Source: Methanothrix sp. (GTDB lineage: Archaea; Halobacteriota; Methanosarcinia; Methanotrichales; Methanotrichaceae). From it: a stretch of DNA of 15,313 nucleotides. The stretch spans positions 1 to 15,313 of the forward strand of contig JAAZNX010000040.1 in NCBI GenBank assembly GCA_012798025.1, in the 5' to 3' direction. Of this stretch, positions 1 to 6,667 are shown piece by piece. The position numbers and the translations under genes were made by a program. Each line of letters opens with the position of its first letter. Positions within the stretch are counted from its first letter, which is position 1. Under the pieces are notes generated by a model that saw only the letters and a program-made list of their open reading frames with translations, was not told the DNA's origin and searched no databases.

Positions 1-105
1 AAGCAGGATCAGATGCTGGACAAGCAGGATCAGATGCTGGACAAGCAAGATCAGATGCTGGACAAGCAGGATCAGATGCTTCAGAAACAAGATATTATGG
101 TAGAG
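1..105 (+). repeat. 21-bp tandem repeat inside the coiled-coil gene
   Basis: The unit starting aagcaggatcagatgctgga recurs at 1-21, 22-42, 43-63 (one G to A change) and 64-84 (3' end changed), with a degenerate fifth copy at 85-105. Each unit encodes one heptad, so gain or loss of copies keeps the frame and changes coiled-coil length by one heptad. The array may continue left of the window. The very low divergence among the first three copies suggests recent slippage or unequal recombination. Confidence 0.9.
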
Positions 106-261
106 GCGCAGAAGGAGATGGTGGAGTTGCAGCATGATCTCCTGGGTGAAGTCAAAGATTCCAGAAAAGACCTGAAAAGCTACCTTGACCAAAGGTTCGA
201 GAAACTGGAGAGCGATGTGATTGAGATGAAGGCAGCCTTGCGGGCCAAGGGGATAATCTGA
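1..261 (+). CDS. Coiled-coil protein, C-terminal part (partial at left edge)
   Basis: The frame is open from base 1 to a TGA at 259-261, so the true start lies outside the window. The visible part opens with four near-identical copies of the heptad KQDQMLD, then a degenerate copy (KQDIMVE), then a charged helix rich in K, E and D that ends in MKAALRAKGII. No membrane segment or catalytic motif is visible; a long alpha-helical coiled coil is the natural reading. Archaeal methanogens carry proteins with similar KQD-type heptads at the C-terminus, sometimes behind a small globular domain such as acylphosphatase, but that domain cannot be seen here, so no function is assigned. The gene converges on the ABC permease ending at 316. 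Confidence 0.75.
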   Translation, partial: KQDQMLDKQDQMLDKQDQMLDKQDQMLQKQDIMVEAQKEMVELQHDLLGEVKDSRKDLKSYLDQRFEKLESDVIEMKAALRAKGII

Positions 262-315
262 CGCTGTAGCTCTTGTCTCTTGCTGTTTCTCTTCCAAGAG
301 CATCCTCTCAGCCTT

Positions 316-1086
316 CTATTCAATGATTTTTCGAAAGCTAATCGACGCCGCGGTGAATATCAAAATATCGAAGACGATTACAGCAGTGAAGTCTGCAAAA
401 ATGTTCGTCACATTTCCACTGATCATCAAACCTCTCACTGCGTCAACTGCATAGGTCAAGGGATTGACGAAGGCTATGGATTGCAGGAAAGGAGGCATCA
501 GAGAGATGGGGTATAGCGCATTGCTGGCGAAGAAGAGTGGCATGATCATTGCCTGTCCTATGCCCATGAAGCGCTCTCTGGTCTTCATGAGAGATGCCAC
601 AAAGATGGATAGAGCAGCGAAGCCTCCAGAGATCATGAATAACATCAAGAATGCTGCGAGGATATAGAGCGGATTTGAGATGAACTTCACGCCCAGCAGG
701 ATCGCTACAGGGAAGATTATCAAGGCCTGAACAGTGGCCCGAACGCCAGAGGCTATGGCCCGGCCGATAACTGTGGCGTACCTTGAAGACGGTGCCACCA
801 GTAAGCGCTTTAGAATTCCAGTCTCCCTCTCCCAGACGATGGTGAGGCCGTAGAAGACTGAAACGAAGATCGTAGACTGAAGCAGCACACCTGGAGTGAT
901 ATAATCGATATATGGAATGCCGCCCGTTGGAATGTCCCTCACATGGCTCATGACAGTGCCATAGACTGCCAGCCACAAGATTGGCTGGACTGCCCTGGTA
1001 TAAATCTCAGTACGATCGTGCCTGAGCCTCCTCATCTCAAGCTCGATCATGGCAAACATCTCTCTCAAGGATTCAGTTGGGGCCAT
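316..1086 (-). CDS. ABC-2 type exporter permease (DrrB-like), system 1
   Basis: This 256-residue integral membrane protein is the transmembrane half of an ABC exporter whose ATPase is the overlapping gene at 1073-2068. It shows about six hydrophobic segments and hallmarks of the ABC2_membrane family: an N-terminal cytosolic segment, TPGVLLQS at the second segment, the WERETGILKRLLVAPSSR motif before the third, and FVNPLTYAVDAVRGL near the end. The open frame reaches 1128, but I place the start at the ATG at 1084-1086: AGGT lies 7 nt upstream, and the overlap with the ATPase is then 14 nt, typical of translational coupling. The ATG at 1128 has no clear ribosome binding site. The substrate cannot be read from sequence; relatives export drugs, lipids or polysaccharides. 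Confidence 0.88.
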   Translation of the reverse strand: MAPTESLREMFAMIELEMRRLRHDRTEIYTRAVQPILWLAVYGTVMSHVRDIPTGGIPYIDYITPGVLLQSTIFVSVFYGLTIVWERETGILKRLLVAPSSRYATVIGRAIASGVRATVQALIIFPVAILLGVKFISNPLYILAAFLMLFMISGGFAALSIFVASLMKTRERFMGIGQAMIMPLFFASNALYPISLMPPFLQSIAFVNPLTYAVDAVRGLMISGNVTNIFADFTAVIVFDILIFTAASISFRKIIE

Positions 1087-2068
1087 GGTGGTAACCTGAT
1101 TGATTTCTTTGCTGACGCATTCCAGCATATTTTAAGAAGACATCGTCTAGTGTCGGATTTGTTGCTTTGACCCTTTTGAGCTTCACGCCTTCGCAATTAA
1201 GAAGCTCCATGATTGCGGGCAAGGCAACCTCTCCGTCTTCGACTGTCACATCTAAGACAGTGCCATGAACCACGGCGTCATCAACGAGATTCAGAGCTTT
1301 TATTCTATCCAAGACATTCGATCGAAATAGACGCCCCATACCAGTTTGATCGTCGGCCAGCAGGAAAGATATGATCTCGCTGTGAAGTGAGCGCTTGAGA
1401 TCGCTGGCTGTGCCGAATTTGACGATCTTGCCCTTATTGATGATGGCAACCTCATCTGAGTACAGATCCGCTTCATCCATATAATGGGTATTGAAGAAGA
1501 CAGTAGTGCCGTACTCTTTCTTGAACGACATCAGATTCTCCCAAACAGCCTTTCTGGCTGAAGGGTCGAGGCCTAAAGTCGGCTCGTCCAGGAATAGGAT
1601 CCTTGGTTTTACAAGCAGGGCACAGGCGATCTCAAGCCTGCGAATCATGCCTCCAGAATATTTCTTGACAAGCTTGCCTTCTACCTCTTCCAATCCCATG
1701 CTCTGCAGGGCATCCTGTATGCACTTATTCCTGCTGCTGGAGGATACGCCATAGATCTTGGCGTAGATGAGCAGGTTCTCAAAACCCGTGATATCGGTCC
1801 AGACGCTCATCTCCTGGGGCACGTAGCCGATGATCTTGCGAACCTGTGCATCCTCTCGTACAACATCATGGCCGAAGGCGCGAGCCACGCCAGATGTTGG
1901 GCGAAACTGTGTGGTCAGGACCCGCATCAAGGTCGTCTTGCCAGATCCATTTGGACCGAGGAGGGCAAAGATGACACCATCTTTAACCTCCAGATCTACT
2001 CCGTCAAGGGCATTTACCCGGCCTTCATAAATCTTGGTGAGCCGATCTATTTCAAGTGCAATTTTCAT
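1073..2068 (-). CDS. ABC transporter ATP-binding protein (DrrA-like), system 1
   Basis: This 331-residue ATPase powers the ABC-2 permease encoded just downstream. From the chosen start all ATPase motifs are present in order: Walker A GPNGSGKTT, Q-loop YVPQE, signature YSGGM, Walker B ILFLDEPTLGLD and the H-loop THYMDEAD. The C-terminal third ends in NPTLDDVFLKYAG, typical of the DrrA/DUF4162 type. The open frame begins at a GTG at 2101, with an ATG at 2098, but the ATG at 2066-2068 is preferred because AGAAGGTGA sits directly upstream and MKIALEIDRLTKIYEG is the usual family N-terminus. The catalytic residues are intact, so an active exporter is expected. Confidence 0.9.
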   Translation of the reverse strand: MKIALEIDRLTKIYEGRVNALDGVDLEVKDGVIFALLGPNGSGKTTLMRVLTTQFRPTSGVARAFGHDVVREDAQVRKIIGYVPQEMSVWTDITGFENLLIYAKIYGVSSSSRNKCIQDALQSMGLEEVEGKLVKKYSGGMIRRLEIACALLVKPRILFLDEPTLGLDPSARKAVWENLMSFKKEYGTTVFFNTHYMDEADLYSDEVAIINKGKIVKFGTASDLKRSLHSEIISFLLADDQTGMGRLFRSNVLDRIKALNLVDDAVVHGTVLDVTVEDGEVALPAIMELLNCEGVKLKRVKATNPTLDDVFLKYAGMRQQRNQSGYHHGPN

Positions 2069-2101
2069 GTTCACCTTCTGGAGCTTCGCATAAGTCATCA
2101 C

Positions 2102-2387
2102 GTAAATATGTATAAAAAATCTGTGGTAAATTGTATAAAATTATTATGACTAGAACTGAAAGTGCAGAACATACGCAGAACAGGCTTGTTTTCGTACGAC
2201 CCCATCCGCCGAAAACCTCTGTCGGAAGAGCGGAGGTTACCTGCAAAGCGTTCATACTCCTTACGGCGACATTACTGTGCATTTTCTGAGGGATGCACTT
2301 TGATCTCCAATCGCTGGCCAGCGGAAAATGCAGCGGTGTGGACTACTGGACAGTTTACGCACGATCCTAGGCTTGATGCACCATAGA
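2102..2387. other. Intergenic region between the TauE/SafE gene and ABC system 1
   Basis: This gap of about 286 bp holds no gene I can support. The left end is AT-rich and carries the TATA-like elements of the exporter operon. At 2214-2238 a 6-bp inverted repeat (AACCTC / GAGGTT, 13-nt loop) could form a hairpin. The rest, including a 74-codon plus-strand open frame at 2162-2386, has no recognised motif and no convincing ribosome binding site. Confidence 0.6.
2111..2119 (-). promoter_or_regulatory. TATA-box-like element upstream of ABC system 1
   Basis: Read on the minus strand this is TTTTTTATA. Its centre lies about 46 nt before the preferred ATPase start, which would place a transcript start near 2089 and give a leader of about 20 nt holding the AGAAGGTGA site. 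A second candidate, TTTTATAC at 2133-2140, would give a start near 2110. Assigned by spacing and AT-richness only. Confidence 0.4.
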
Positions 2388-3236
2388 TCATATCGGCAAG
2401 CCCAAAAAAGCAAAGACGCCCATCATCTTCAAGCCGACGTAAATCATCAGGATCATGAAAATGTATCTCAGCTGCTCGGCTGGCAGGCGGTGGGCTGCCT
2501 TCACACCCAATTGAGCTGTAAGCACGCTTGTTCCGGCAAGCAGCATGAACTGGAAAAGATCGATATAGCCTAACGAGTATGCCGGAAGCCCGGACACGCC
2601 CCAGCCATTTACGATATAGGCAAAGGTACCACCGACTGCATTGAAGGCGATGGCAACTGATGAGGTTCCAATTGCCTGAAAAATATTGAATCCCATGGCG
2701 ATGGTCATGACGGGAACCAAGATCACACCACCGCCAATGCCCGTCAGACCAGACACTACACCCACAGCCATCCCCCAAGGGATGTAAGGCATTATTTCCT
2801 CACTTGGTTTGGCCAGGGAAACTCCCCTGAGAAGTATCTTTTCCGCAAGTAGCATTCTCATGGCTCCTGCAATTACCACCATACCGAATATGGCTTTGAG
2901 CAGATCAGCCGGCGCATGTGCAGCTATAGTCCCACCCATGACTGCGCCCAACAGGCCTGACAGACCAAGAGCGAGCCCGGGCCTCAAAAGCACAACGCCT
3001 CTGCAGTTATGGCCGTAGCAACCACAAAGGGCAGTGGGAAGGATTACTGCCAGTGAAGTTCCGAAGGCAATCCTTGTAGCAATGGTTGGTTCTATGCCTG
3101 TTGAAGTCAGTGCCCAGATCTGCACAGGCACCATTATGAAACCTCCACCGATGCCTAGCAGGCCACAGGCAAAGCCAACGACAACGCCGGCGCCAAGCAA
3201 CGCCAATATATATTGGAGATGTATGTCAAGAATCAT
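2388..3236 (-). CDS. TauE/SafE family membrane permease (anion export)
   Basis: This is a 282-residue integral membrane protein with about eight hydrophobic segments arranged as two homologous halves. Each half carries the family signature: GLLGIGGGFIMVP near residues 25-37 and GLTGIGGGVILVP near residues 164-176. TauE/SafE proteins move small organic or sulfur anions such as sulfite, sulfoacetate or sulfonates across the membrane; the substrate here is unknown. The ATG at 3234-3236 lies 2 nt after the FprA stop codon at 3239-3241, so the two genes are very likely co-transcribed and translationally coupled. An AGGAG at about 17 nt upstream is rather distant for a ribosome binding site. The C-terminus looks complete. 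Confidence 0.9.
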   Translation of the reverse strand: MILDIHLQYILALLGAGVVVGFACGLLGIGGGFIMVPVQIWALTSTGIEPTIATRIAFGTSLAVILPTALCGCYGHNCRGVVLLRPGLALGLSGLLGAVMGGTIAAHAPADLLKAIFGMVVIAGAMRMLLAEKILLRGVSLAKPSEEIMPYIPWGMAVGVVSGLTGIGGGVILVPVMTIAMGFNIFQAIGTSSVAIAFNAVGGTFAYIVNGWGVSGLPAYSLGYIDLFQFMLLAGTSVLTAQLGVKAAHRLPAEQLRYIFMILMIYVGLKMMGVFAFLGLPI

Positions 3237-3238
3237 TG

Positions 3239-4426
3239 TTAAGCTATTTTCAGCTCCTTATGCTTGGCCAAAATATCGTCAGCCAGCCGATCAAGTGCCT
3301 CGAAGTCCGCCTGTTTTGGATGGCCCTTTGCCACCACTGGATCGAGAAATTGCAGCTTCAGATTGGGCATGGCTTCCTTTATCTGCTCCAGCATACGGCC
3401 TCCCCAGCCAAAAGAACCGATGATTGACGCAAAATTGGCTTTTGGCCGCAGAACATTGGCCAGAATGGCAACGAAAAGCGCATTGGGATGGGCGCCGGCC
3501 AGAATGGTGGGCGTGCCTATGACAACGGTGGCAGCATCCACCAGGGCCTCAGCCAGCTCTCCCAGGTCATAGCTAGTGAGATCGAATCGCTTCACAGTGA
3601 TCCCCCTGGCAATGAGGGCATCCACGAAGTAATCCGTCATGGTCCTCGTGGCACCATGCATGGAAACATAAGGCAAAATCACCTCGTTCTTAACATCGTC
3701 CGAAGACCAGTCACTGTATGCATCCAGGATGAACTTGGGCCTATTGTAAACCGGCCCATGGCTGGGAGCGATACAATCGATCTCAAGGGCCTTGATCCTG
3801 GCCAGATGTCTCTTGATGCTCTGCCTGAAGGGCATCATGATCTCGGCATAGTACCTTTTGGCGGACTCGTAGACAGTTGCCTCGTCCAGGGCGAAGAGAT
3901 CGCTTGTGGCCAGATGAGAGCCCAGAAAATCGCATGAAAAGAGAACTTTTTCTTCAGGCAGATATGTGAGCATCGTATCAGGCCAGTGTACCCATGGTGC
4001 GTGGATGAATTGTAGCGTCTTGCCGCCTAAAGAAATTTTATCGCCGTCCTTTACTTCCTGGCCACTATCTTTGGGTATGAGGTCAAACTCCTCAAGCAGG
4101 CCCAGGCATCTGTCTGTAGCGGCTATCTTCGCATCGGGGTACAGTTTGACCAGCTCCTTTAGGGTTCCAGAGTGGTCTTGCTCGGCGTGCTGTGAGATGA
4201 TATAATCGATCTTCTTTATTCCAAGGCCCTTGAGATTGCCGATAAGCACACCAGTCATGTTTGCATCCACAGCGTCAATCAAAGCGGTCTTTTCGCTGCC
4301 AGTGATCAAGTATGAGTTATAGCTGGTTCCCTTGGGCAAAGGAATGAGGGCGTCGAACAGCCTCCTGTCCCAATCAATTGCGCCTACCCACTGCACTCCT
4401 GGCCTGATGTTTCTGACGGAGGTCAT
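3239..4426 (-). CDS. fprA: Type A flavodiiron protein (F420H2 oxidase FprA family)
   Basis: This 395-residue cytosolic enzyme has an N-terminal metallo-beta-lactamase-like diiron domain (about 1-250) and a C-terminal flavodoxin domain (about 250-395). All diiron ligands expected in the family are visible: H80, E82, D84 and H85 in SQHAEQDHSGTL, H147 in WVHWPDT, D166 in SCDFLGSH and H223 in APSHGPVY. In methanogens such proteins reduce O2 to water with reduced F420, protecting oxygen-sensitive enzymes; related proteins also reduce NO. Length matches the family. GAGGT lies 9 nt before the ATG. The gene heads a two-gene unit with the TauE/SafE permease. The F420H2 preference is inferred from the archaeal context, not read from residues. 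Confidence 0.92.
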   Translation of the reverse strand: MTSVRNIRPGVQWVGAIDWDRRLFDALIPLPKGTSYNSYLITGSEKTALIDAVDANMTGVLIGNLKGLGIKKIDYIISQHAEQDHSGTLKELVKLYPDAKIAATDRCLGLLEEFDLIPKDSGQEVKDGDKISLGGKTLQFIHAPWVHWPDTMLTYLPEEKVLFSCDFLGSHLATSDLFALDEATVYESAKRYYAEIMMPFRQSIKRHLARIKALEIDCIAPSHGPVYNRPKFILDAYSDWSSDDVKNEVILPYVSMHGATRTMTDYFVDALIARGITVKRFDLTSYDLGELAEALVDAATVVIGTPTILAGAHPNALFVAILANVLRPKANFASIIGSFGWGGRMLEQIKEAMPNLKLQFLDPVVAKGHPKQADFEALDRLADDILAKHKELKIA

Positions 4427-4475
4427 AGTCTCTCTACCTCTAATTCAACTCTTATTTCTGACAAATATCTGCAAA

Positions 4476-4483
4476 GTATTTAT
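4476..4483 (-). promoter_or_regulatory. TATA-box-like element upstream of fprA
   Basis: On the minus strand this reads ATAAATAC, centred about 53 nt before the fprA ATG. A transcript start about 26 nt downstream (near 4453) would leave a 27-nt leader containing the GAGGT ribosome binding site. No operator-like palindrome was seen here. Confidence 0.4.
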
Positions 4484-4514
4484 GGATATGCAAGGCAAAT
4501 TCTCCCATTTAGTT

Positions 4515-4535
4515 AATAATAAAAATTTAAAAAAA
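4515..4535 (-). terminator. T-rich termination tract downstream of the PUA gene and structured element
   Basis: On the minus strand the 8-bp palindrome GTTCGAAC (4536-4543) is followed by seven Ts, AAA, five Ts and ATTATT. Archaeal termination is driven by T-tracts, so this is a good end point for the transcript that starts at the PUA-domain gene. It precedes the fprA promoter, keeping the two units apart. Confidence 0.5.
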
Positions 4536-4543
4536 GTTCGAAC

Positions 4544-4618
4544 CGATATGGTGGCGAATTGGTGCAACTCGACCGCCGGATCAACGATCATTACGCTAGC
4601 GACTCAACCACCATATCG
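4544..4618 (-). ncRNA. Structured element with an 11-bp closing stem (candidate 3' UTR RNA)
   Basis: CGATATGGTGG at 4544-4554 and CCACCATATCG at 4608-4618 are perfect 11-bp inverted repeats closing a 75-nt segment with a 53-nt interior. The minus-strand reading is favoured because the segment lies between the stop of the PUA gene and a T7 tract. The 75-nt length is tRNA-like, but no T-arm, D-arm or anticodon arrangement fits, so it is not called a tRNA. It could be a processed 3' UTR RNA, a terminator structure or a relic of a small inverted-repeat element; no target duplication was seen. Confidence 0.35.
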
Positions 4619-4665
4619 CAATGTGAGCAAAAGTACGGATTACGTTGGCGCTGTCAGTCGCAGCC

Positions 4666-4872
4666 TCAGGGAGCCGTATAAAATTCAGCTATGCTAAGAA
4701 CGTTATTTTTTTTATCCACCACCTTTACGATCTCCCCATCTTCCAGTCCGGGGTCAGATTTGACAACCTGCCGTGAAAATACACGACCGCCTCTGGCTAC
4801 AAAAGGAACAGCAGCATCATTTACCACTACTCTCCCCATTGAAGTTCTATGATACCTCTCAACTTCGGACAT
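4666..4872 (-). CDS. Small PUA-domain protein
   Basis: This 68-residue protein is almost entirely one PUA-like RNA-binding fold. The stretch from GRVVVNDAAVPFVARGG through GRVFSRQVV, then PGLEDGEIVKVVD and NNVLSIAEF, follows the strand order and glycine positions of archaeal PUA domains, which are normally attached to tRNA-guanine transglycosylases, pseudouridine synthases or methyltransferases. Here no catalytic domain is attached, and the domain is at the short end of its usual length. The ATG at 4870-4872 is well supported: AAAAGGTGA lies 7 nt upstream. It stands alone in its transcript, followed by a structured element and a T-tract. It could be a free-standing RNA-binding adaptor or a split-off piece of a modification enzyme. 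Confidence 0.65.
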   Translation of the reverse strand: MSEVERYHRTSMGRVVVNDAAVPFVARGGRVFSRQVVKSDPGLEDGEIVKVVDKKNNVLSIAEFYTAP

Positions 4873-5191
4873 ATTTCATTCACCTTTTACTTCTCATCTC
4901 ATTTGAGAGCCTATATCATCATGTATTCATCTTATTATGTATTAAATCTTTCGGATATAGTATTAACAATCCATTATTACTGGATGACGCTGCCAATGCC
5001 AGTTACTTTCGATCCGCATACGTTGTCCATATATCGTTCCAAAGTCCAAGGTCATAGTTAAGTCACACGAAAAGAATGATATGCACAAAAGCCGTACCAT
5101 TTATATTGGATAAGTACGCAACTCAAACATTGGAGCGAACAATGGTGATTCGTGACCTGCACTTCAGTCGAAGAAACGGAGGTATTGGCAC
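4873..5191. other. Divergent AT-rich intergenic region between the PUA and Phe-repeat genes
   Basis: This gap of about 319 bp separates two diverging genes. It holds the ribosome binding site of the PUA gene (4880-4888) with a possible minus-strand TATA element at 4911-4918. On the other side it holds the TATA element, leader ORF and GGAGGT site of the Phe-repeat gene. The central part, about 4920-5090, is AT-rich with nothing I recognise; a 46-codon plus-strand frame at 4921-5061 lacks a ribosome binding site. Confidence 0.6.
5098..5108 (+). promoter_or_regulatory. TATA box of the Phe-repeat gene, bracketed by CGTAC/GTACG
   Basis: The sequence CATTTATATTGG contains a near-consensus archaeal box A. 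A start about 26 nt downstream, near 5129, would place the leader ORF ATG (5142) at about the 14th base. Short inverted repeats CGTAC (5093-5097) and GTACG (5114-5118) bracket the box, which is where a repressor site would be expected; 5-bp arms may be chance. Confidence 0.5.
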
Positions 5192-5195
5192 ATGA
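5142..5195 (+). CDS. 17-codon leader ORF overlapping the Phe-repeat gene start
   Basis: An ATG at 5142-5144 opens a 17-codon frame encoding MVIRDLHFSRRNGGIGT and ending with TGA at 5193-5195, so it overlaps the downstream ATG (5192-5194) as ATGA. A GGAG at 5132-5135 lies 6 nt before its start. The ribosome binding site of the main gene, GGAGGT at 5178-5183, sits inside its codons 13-14. Ribosomes translating it would therefore run over the main site and terminate at the main start codon, which fits translational coupling or attenuation. No known peptide family is recognised; it may be a chance frame. Confidence 0.4.
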   Translation: MVIRDLHFSRRNGGIGT

Positions 5196-6667
5196 AGACA
5201 GTACGGGCTCTTTTCTTTGCCTTGATAGTTTTGTTCTCTGTTGCTCCTAATGTAGCTCTTTGTGAGACTCCATCATTGGTCACAGCCGATGAGGTCATGG
5301 TCAAGATAAAGCTGGGCTTGCCTGCAGAGTACGATAACGTTATTATAAAAGGCAATTTGACGTCAGACCAGCTGGGCTTGCCTGCCAAAGAGATCCTGCG
5401 CATCCCATTTGAAGTTGAGATGCCCACAGATGAGCCAACGGCAGCCAATTCTTCGATCGTGATTAAAAATTCCACAATAGATGGTCTGGTGGACTTCAAC
5501 AACACCGTGTTTCGTAAACATGTCAGCTTCGAGAATACAGTCTTCGTCGAAAATGTATCCTTCCGCCACTCTGTGTTTAATGAAGACGTATCATTTTCAC
5601 AGTGTGTGTTCAATAAGACTGGAGACTTCACAGGCTCGCAGTTTAAAGGCAAGGCAAGTTTTTTGCAGACGTCTTTTGGTGGGATTGCATTCTTCGTCAG
5701 CACTCAATTTGGCAGCATCGCAGATTTCAGCCTCGCCACGTTCTGCTCAGTTGCCTCTTTCAAAGATGCAAAGTTCACTGGACCCGTTGGCTTCATGGAG
5801 GCTCAATTTTGCAACTATGCCGAGTTAGTCTCCAGCCAATATGTAGCTGATGCAACCTTTGACAGGACCTGTTTTGGTGGAGATGCCAACTTCAGTGGAT
5901 CTTCATTCAGCCAGGTCGCAAAATTCAATGGAACTCAATTTAAAAACGATACATCATTCGAAGTGGCACATTTCACCGGATCAGCCCAGTTTTTGAAACC
6001 CATCTTCAATGACACGATAAAATTCAACTCCGCGCAGTTCGACAAAGAGATCTGCTTTACACAGGCTCAATTCGCGGGTCCTGCATCCTTCACAAATGCC
6101 AAATTTAACGATCTGGTCGAGTTTATGGAATGCGATTTCCTTGAAGGCTCGACCTTCAATCAATCCGATTTCCGAATCGATGCCGTCTTCAATAGCACAT
6201 CGTTTCGCGGACATTCCGATTTTCTAGGAGCCAATTTCCTGGGATTTGCCGATTTCGGTGGTTCTCAGTTTGCACATGATACCGATTTTTGTAATGCAAG
6301 CTTTCTGGGTCCCGCGGACTTCAGCAGATCTACATTTAATAAAAAGATCAATTTGTATGGGACGCAGTTTAAAAAGAACGTCTATTTCGAGAGCGTCGAG
6401 GTTAATACTATCAATTTGACGAAGGCTAGATATGAATGGCTCTTCCTGCATTGGGATTCTATTGATCATCTTGAGTTCGATGATGCCACTTATCAAACGC
6501 TAATTAACAACTATAAAAGATTGAAATGGCGAAAGGATTCATACGATTGCCATTCCGCTTACCTGAGTGAAGGCCCAACAAAGGCTGCCGGGAACCGTTC
6601 ATGGATCATCAATGCCTTGAAGTCTATCATCCTTAGTGGTGGTGCTTTAGGACGAAATCAGGGCTAA
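5192..6667 (+). CDS. Secreted protein with about 26 Phe-type 11-residue repeats, C-terminus altered
   Basis: This 491-residue protein starts with a signal peptide (MKTVRALFFALIVLFSVAPN, likely cleaved near residues 22-25). Residues about 105-410 consist of roughly 26 uninterrupted 11-residue units in which Phe recurs at alternating spacing of 5 and 6, for example ANFSGSSFSQVAKFNGTQF. This is the Pentapeptide_3-like pattern and predicts a right-handed beta-helix. In methanogen relatives a segment like YQTLINNYKRLKW is followed by a longer C-terminal region; here homology seems to stop after DSYDCHSAYL, and the last 33 or so residues are of different character, just before IS200/IS605-like right ends. 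The start is secure, with GGAGGT 8 nt upstream. A cell-surface role is inferred; the ligand is unknown. Confidence 0.88.
   Translation: MKTVRALFFALIVLFSVAPNVALCETPSLVTADEVMVKIKLGLPAEYDNVIIKGNLTSDQLGLPAKEILRIPFEVEMPTDEPTAANSSIVIKNSTIDGLVDFNNTVFRKHVSFENTVFVENVSFRHSVFNEDVSFSQCVFNKTGDFTGSQFKGKASFLQTSFGGIAFFVSTQFGSIADFSLATFCSVASFKDAKFTGPVGFMEAQFCNYAELVSSQYVADATFDRTCFGGDANFSGSSFSQVAKFNGTQFKNDTSFEVAHFTGSAQFLKPIFNDTIKFNSAQFDKEICFTQAQFAGPASFTNAKFNDLVEFMECDFLEGSTFNQSDFRIDAVFNSTSFRGHSDFLGANFLGFADFGGSQFAHDTDFCNASFLGPADFSRSTFNKKINLYGTQFKKNVYFESVEVNTINLTKARYEWLFLHWDSIDHLEFDDATYQTLINNYKRLKWRKDSYDCHSAYLSEGPTKAAGNRSWIINALKSIILSGGALGRNQG
6565..6667 (+). pseudogene. Possible TnpB C-terminal tail fused in frame to the Phe-repeat protein
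   Basis: The final residues, from about SEGPTKAAGNRS to GRNQG, do not continue the Phe-repeat family region and have the low-complexity, G/S/A-rich look of the variable tail after the last zinc motif of IS200/IS605 TnpB proteins. The stop at 6665-6667 overlaps the start of a right-end-like hairpin, which is where tnpB stops usually lie. No catalytic TnpB motif is left, so identification rests on position and style alone. Confidence 0.3.

Noticed and set aside
443..976. 177-codon minus-strand frame inside the first ABC permease
   Set aside because: Alternative frame of the permease; Cys/His-rich scrambled composition and no start signal.
2272..2778. 168-codon minus-strand frame overlapping the TauE/SafE gene
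   Set aside because: It is a shadow of the real permease frame; the permease carries both family signatures and a natural C-terminus.
4544..4618. tRNA-like length (75 nt) with a closing stem
   Set aside because: An 11-bp stem is too long for an acceptor arm, and neither strand shows a T-arm, D-arm or anticodon loop at the right distances.
4921..5061. 46-codon plus-strand frame in the AT-rich gap
   Set aside because: No ribosome binding site, no recognisable motif, and it is antisense to the likely promoter of the PUA gene; probably chance.
5164..5703. 179-codon minus-strand frame antisense to the Phe-repeat gene
   Set aside because: Its sequence mirrors the repeat gene's codon pattern and has no domain or ribosome binding site.
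5500..6420. CRISPR-like regular repeats
   Set aside because: The periodicity is at protein level (33-bp units with varied codons), not conserved DNA repeats with unique spacers.
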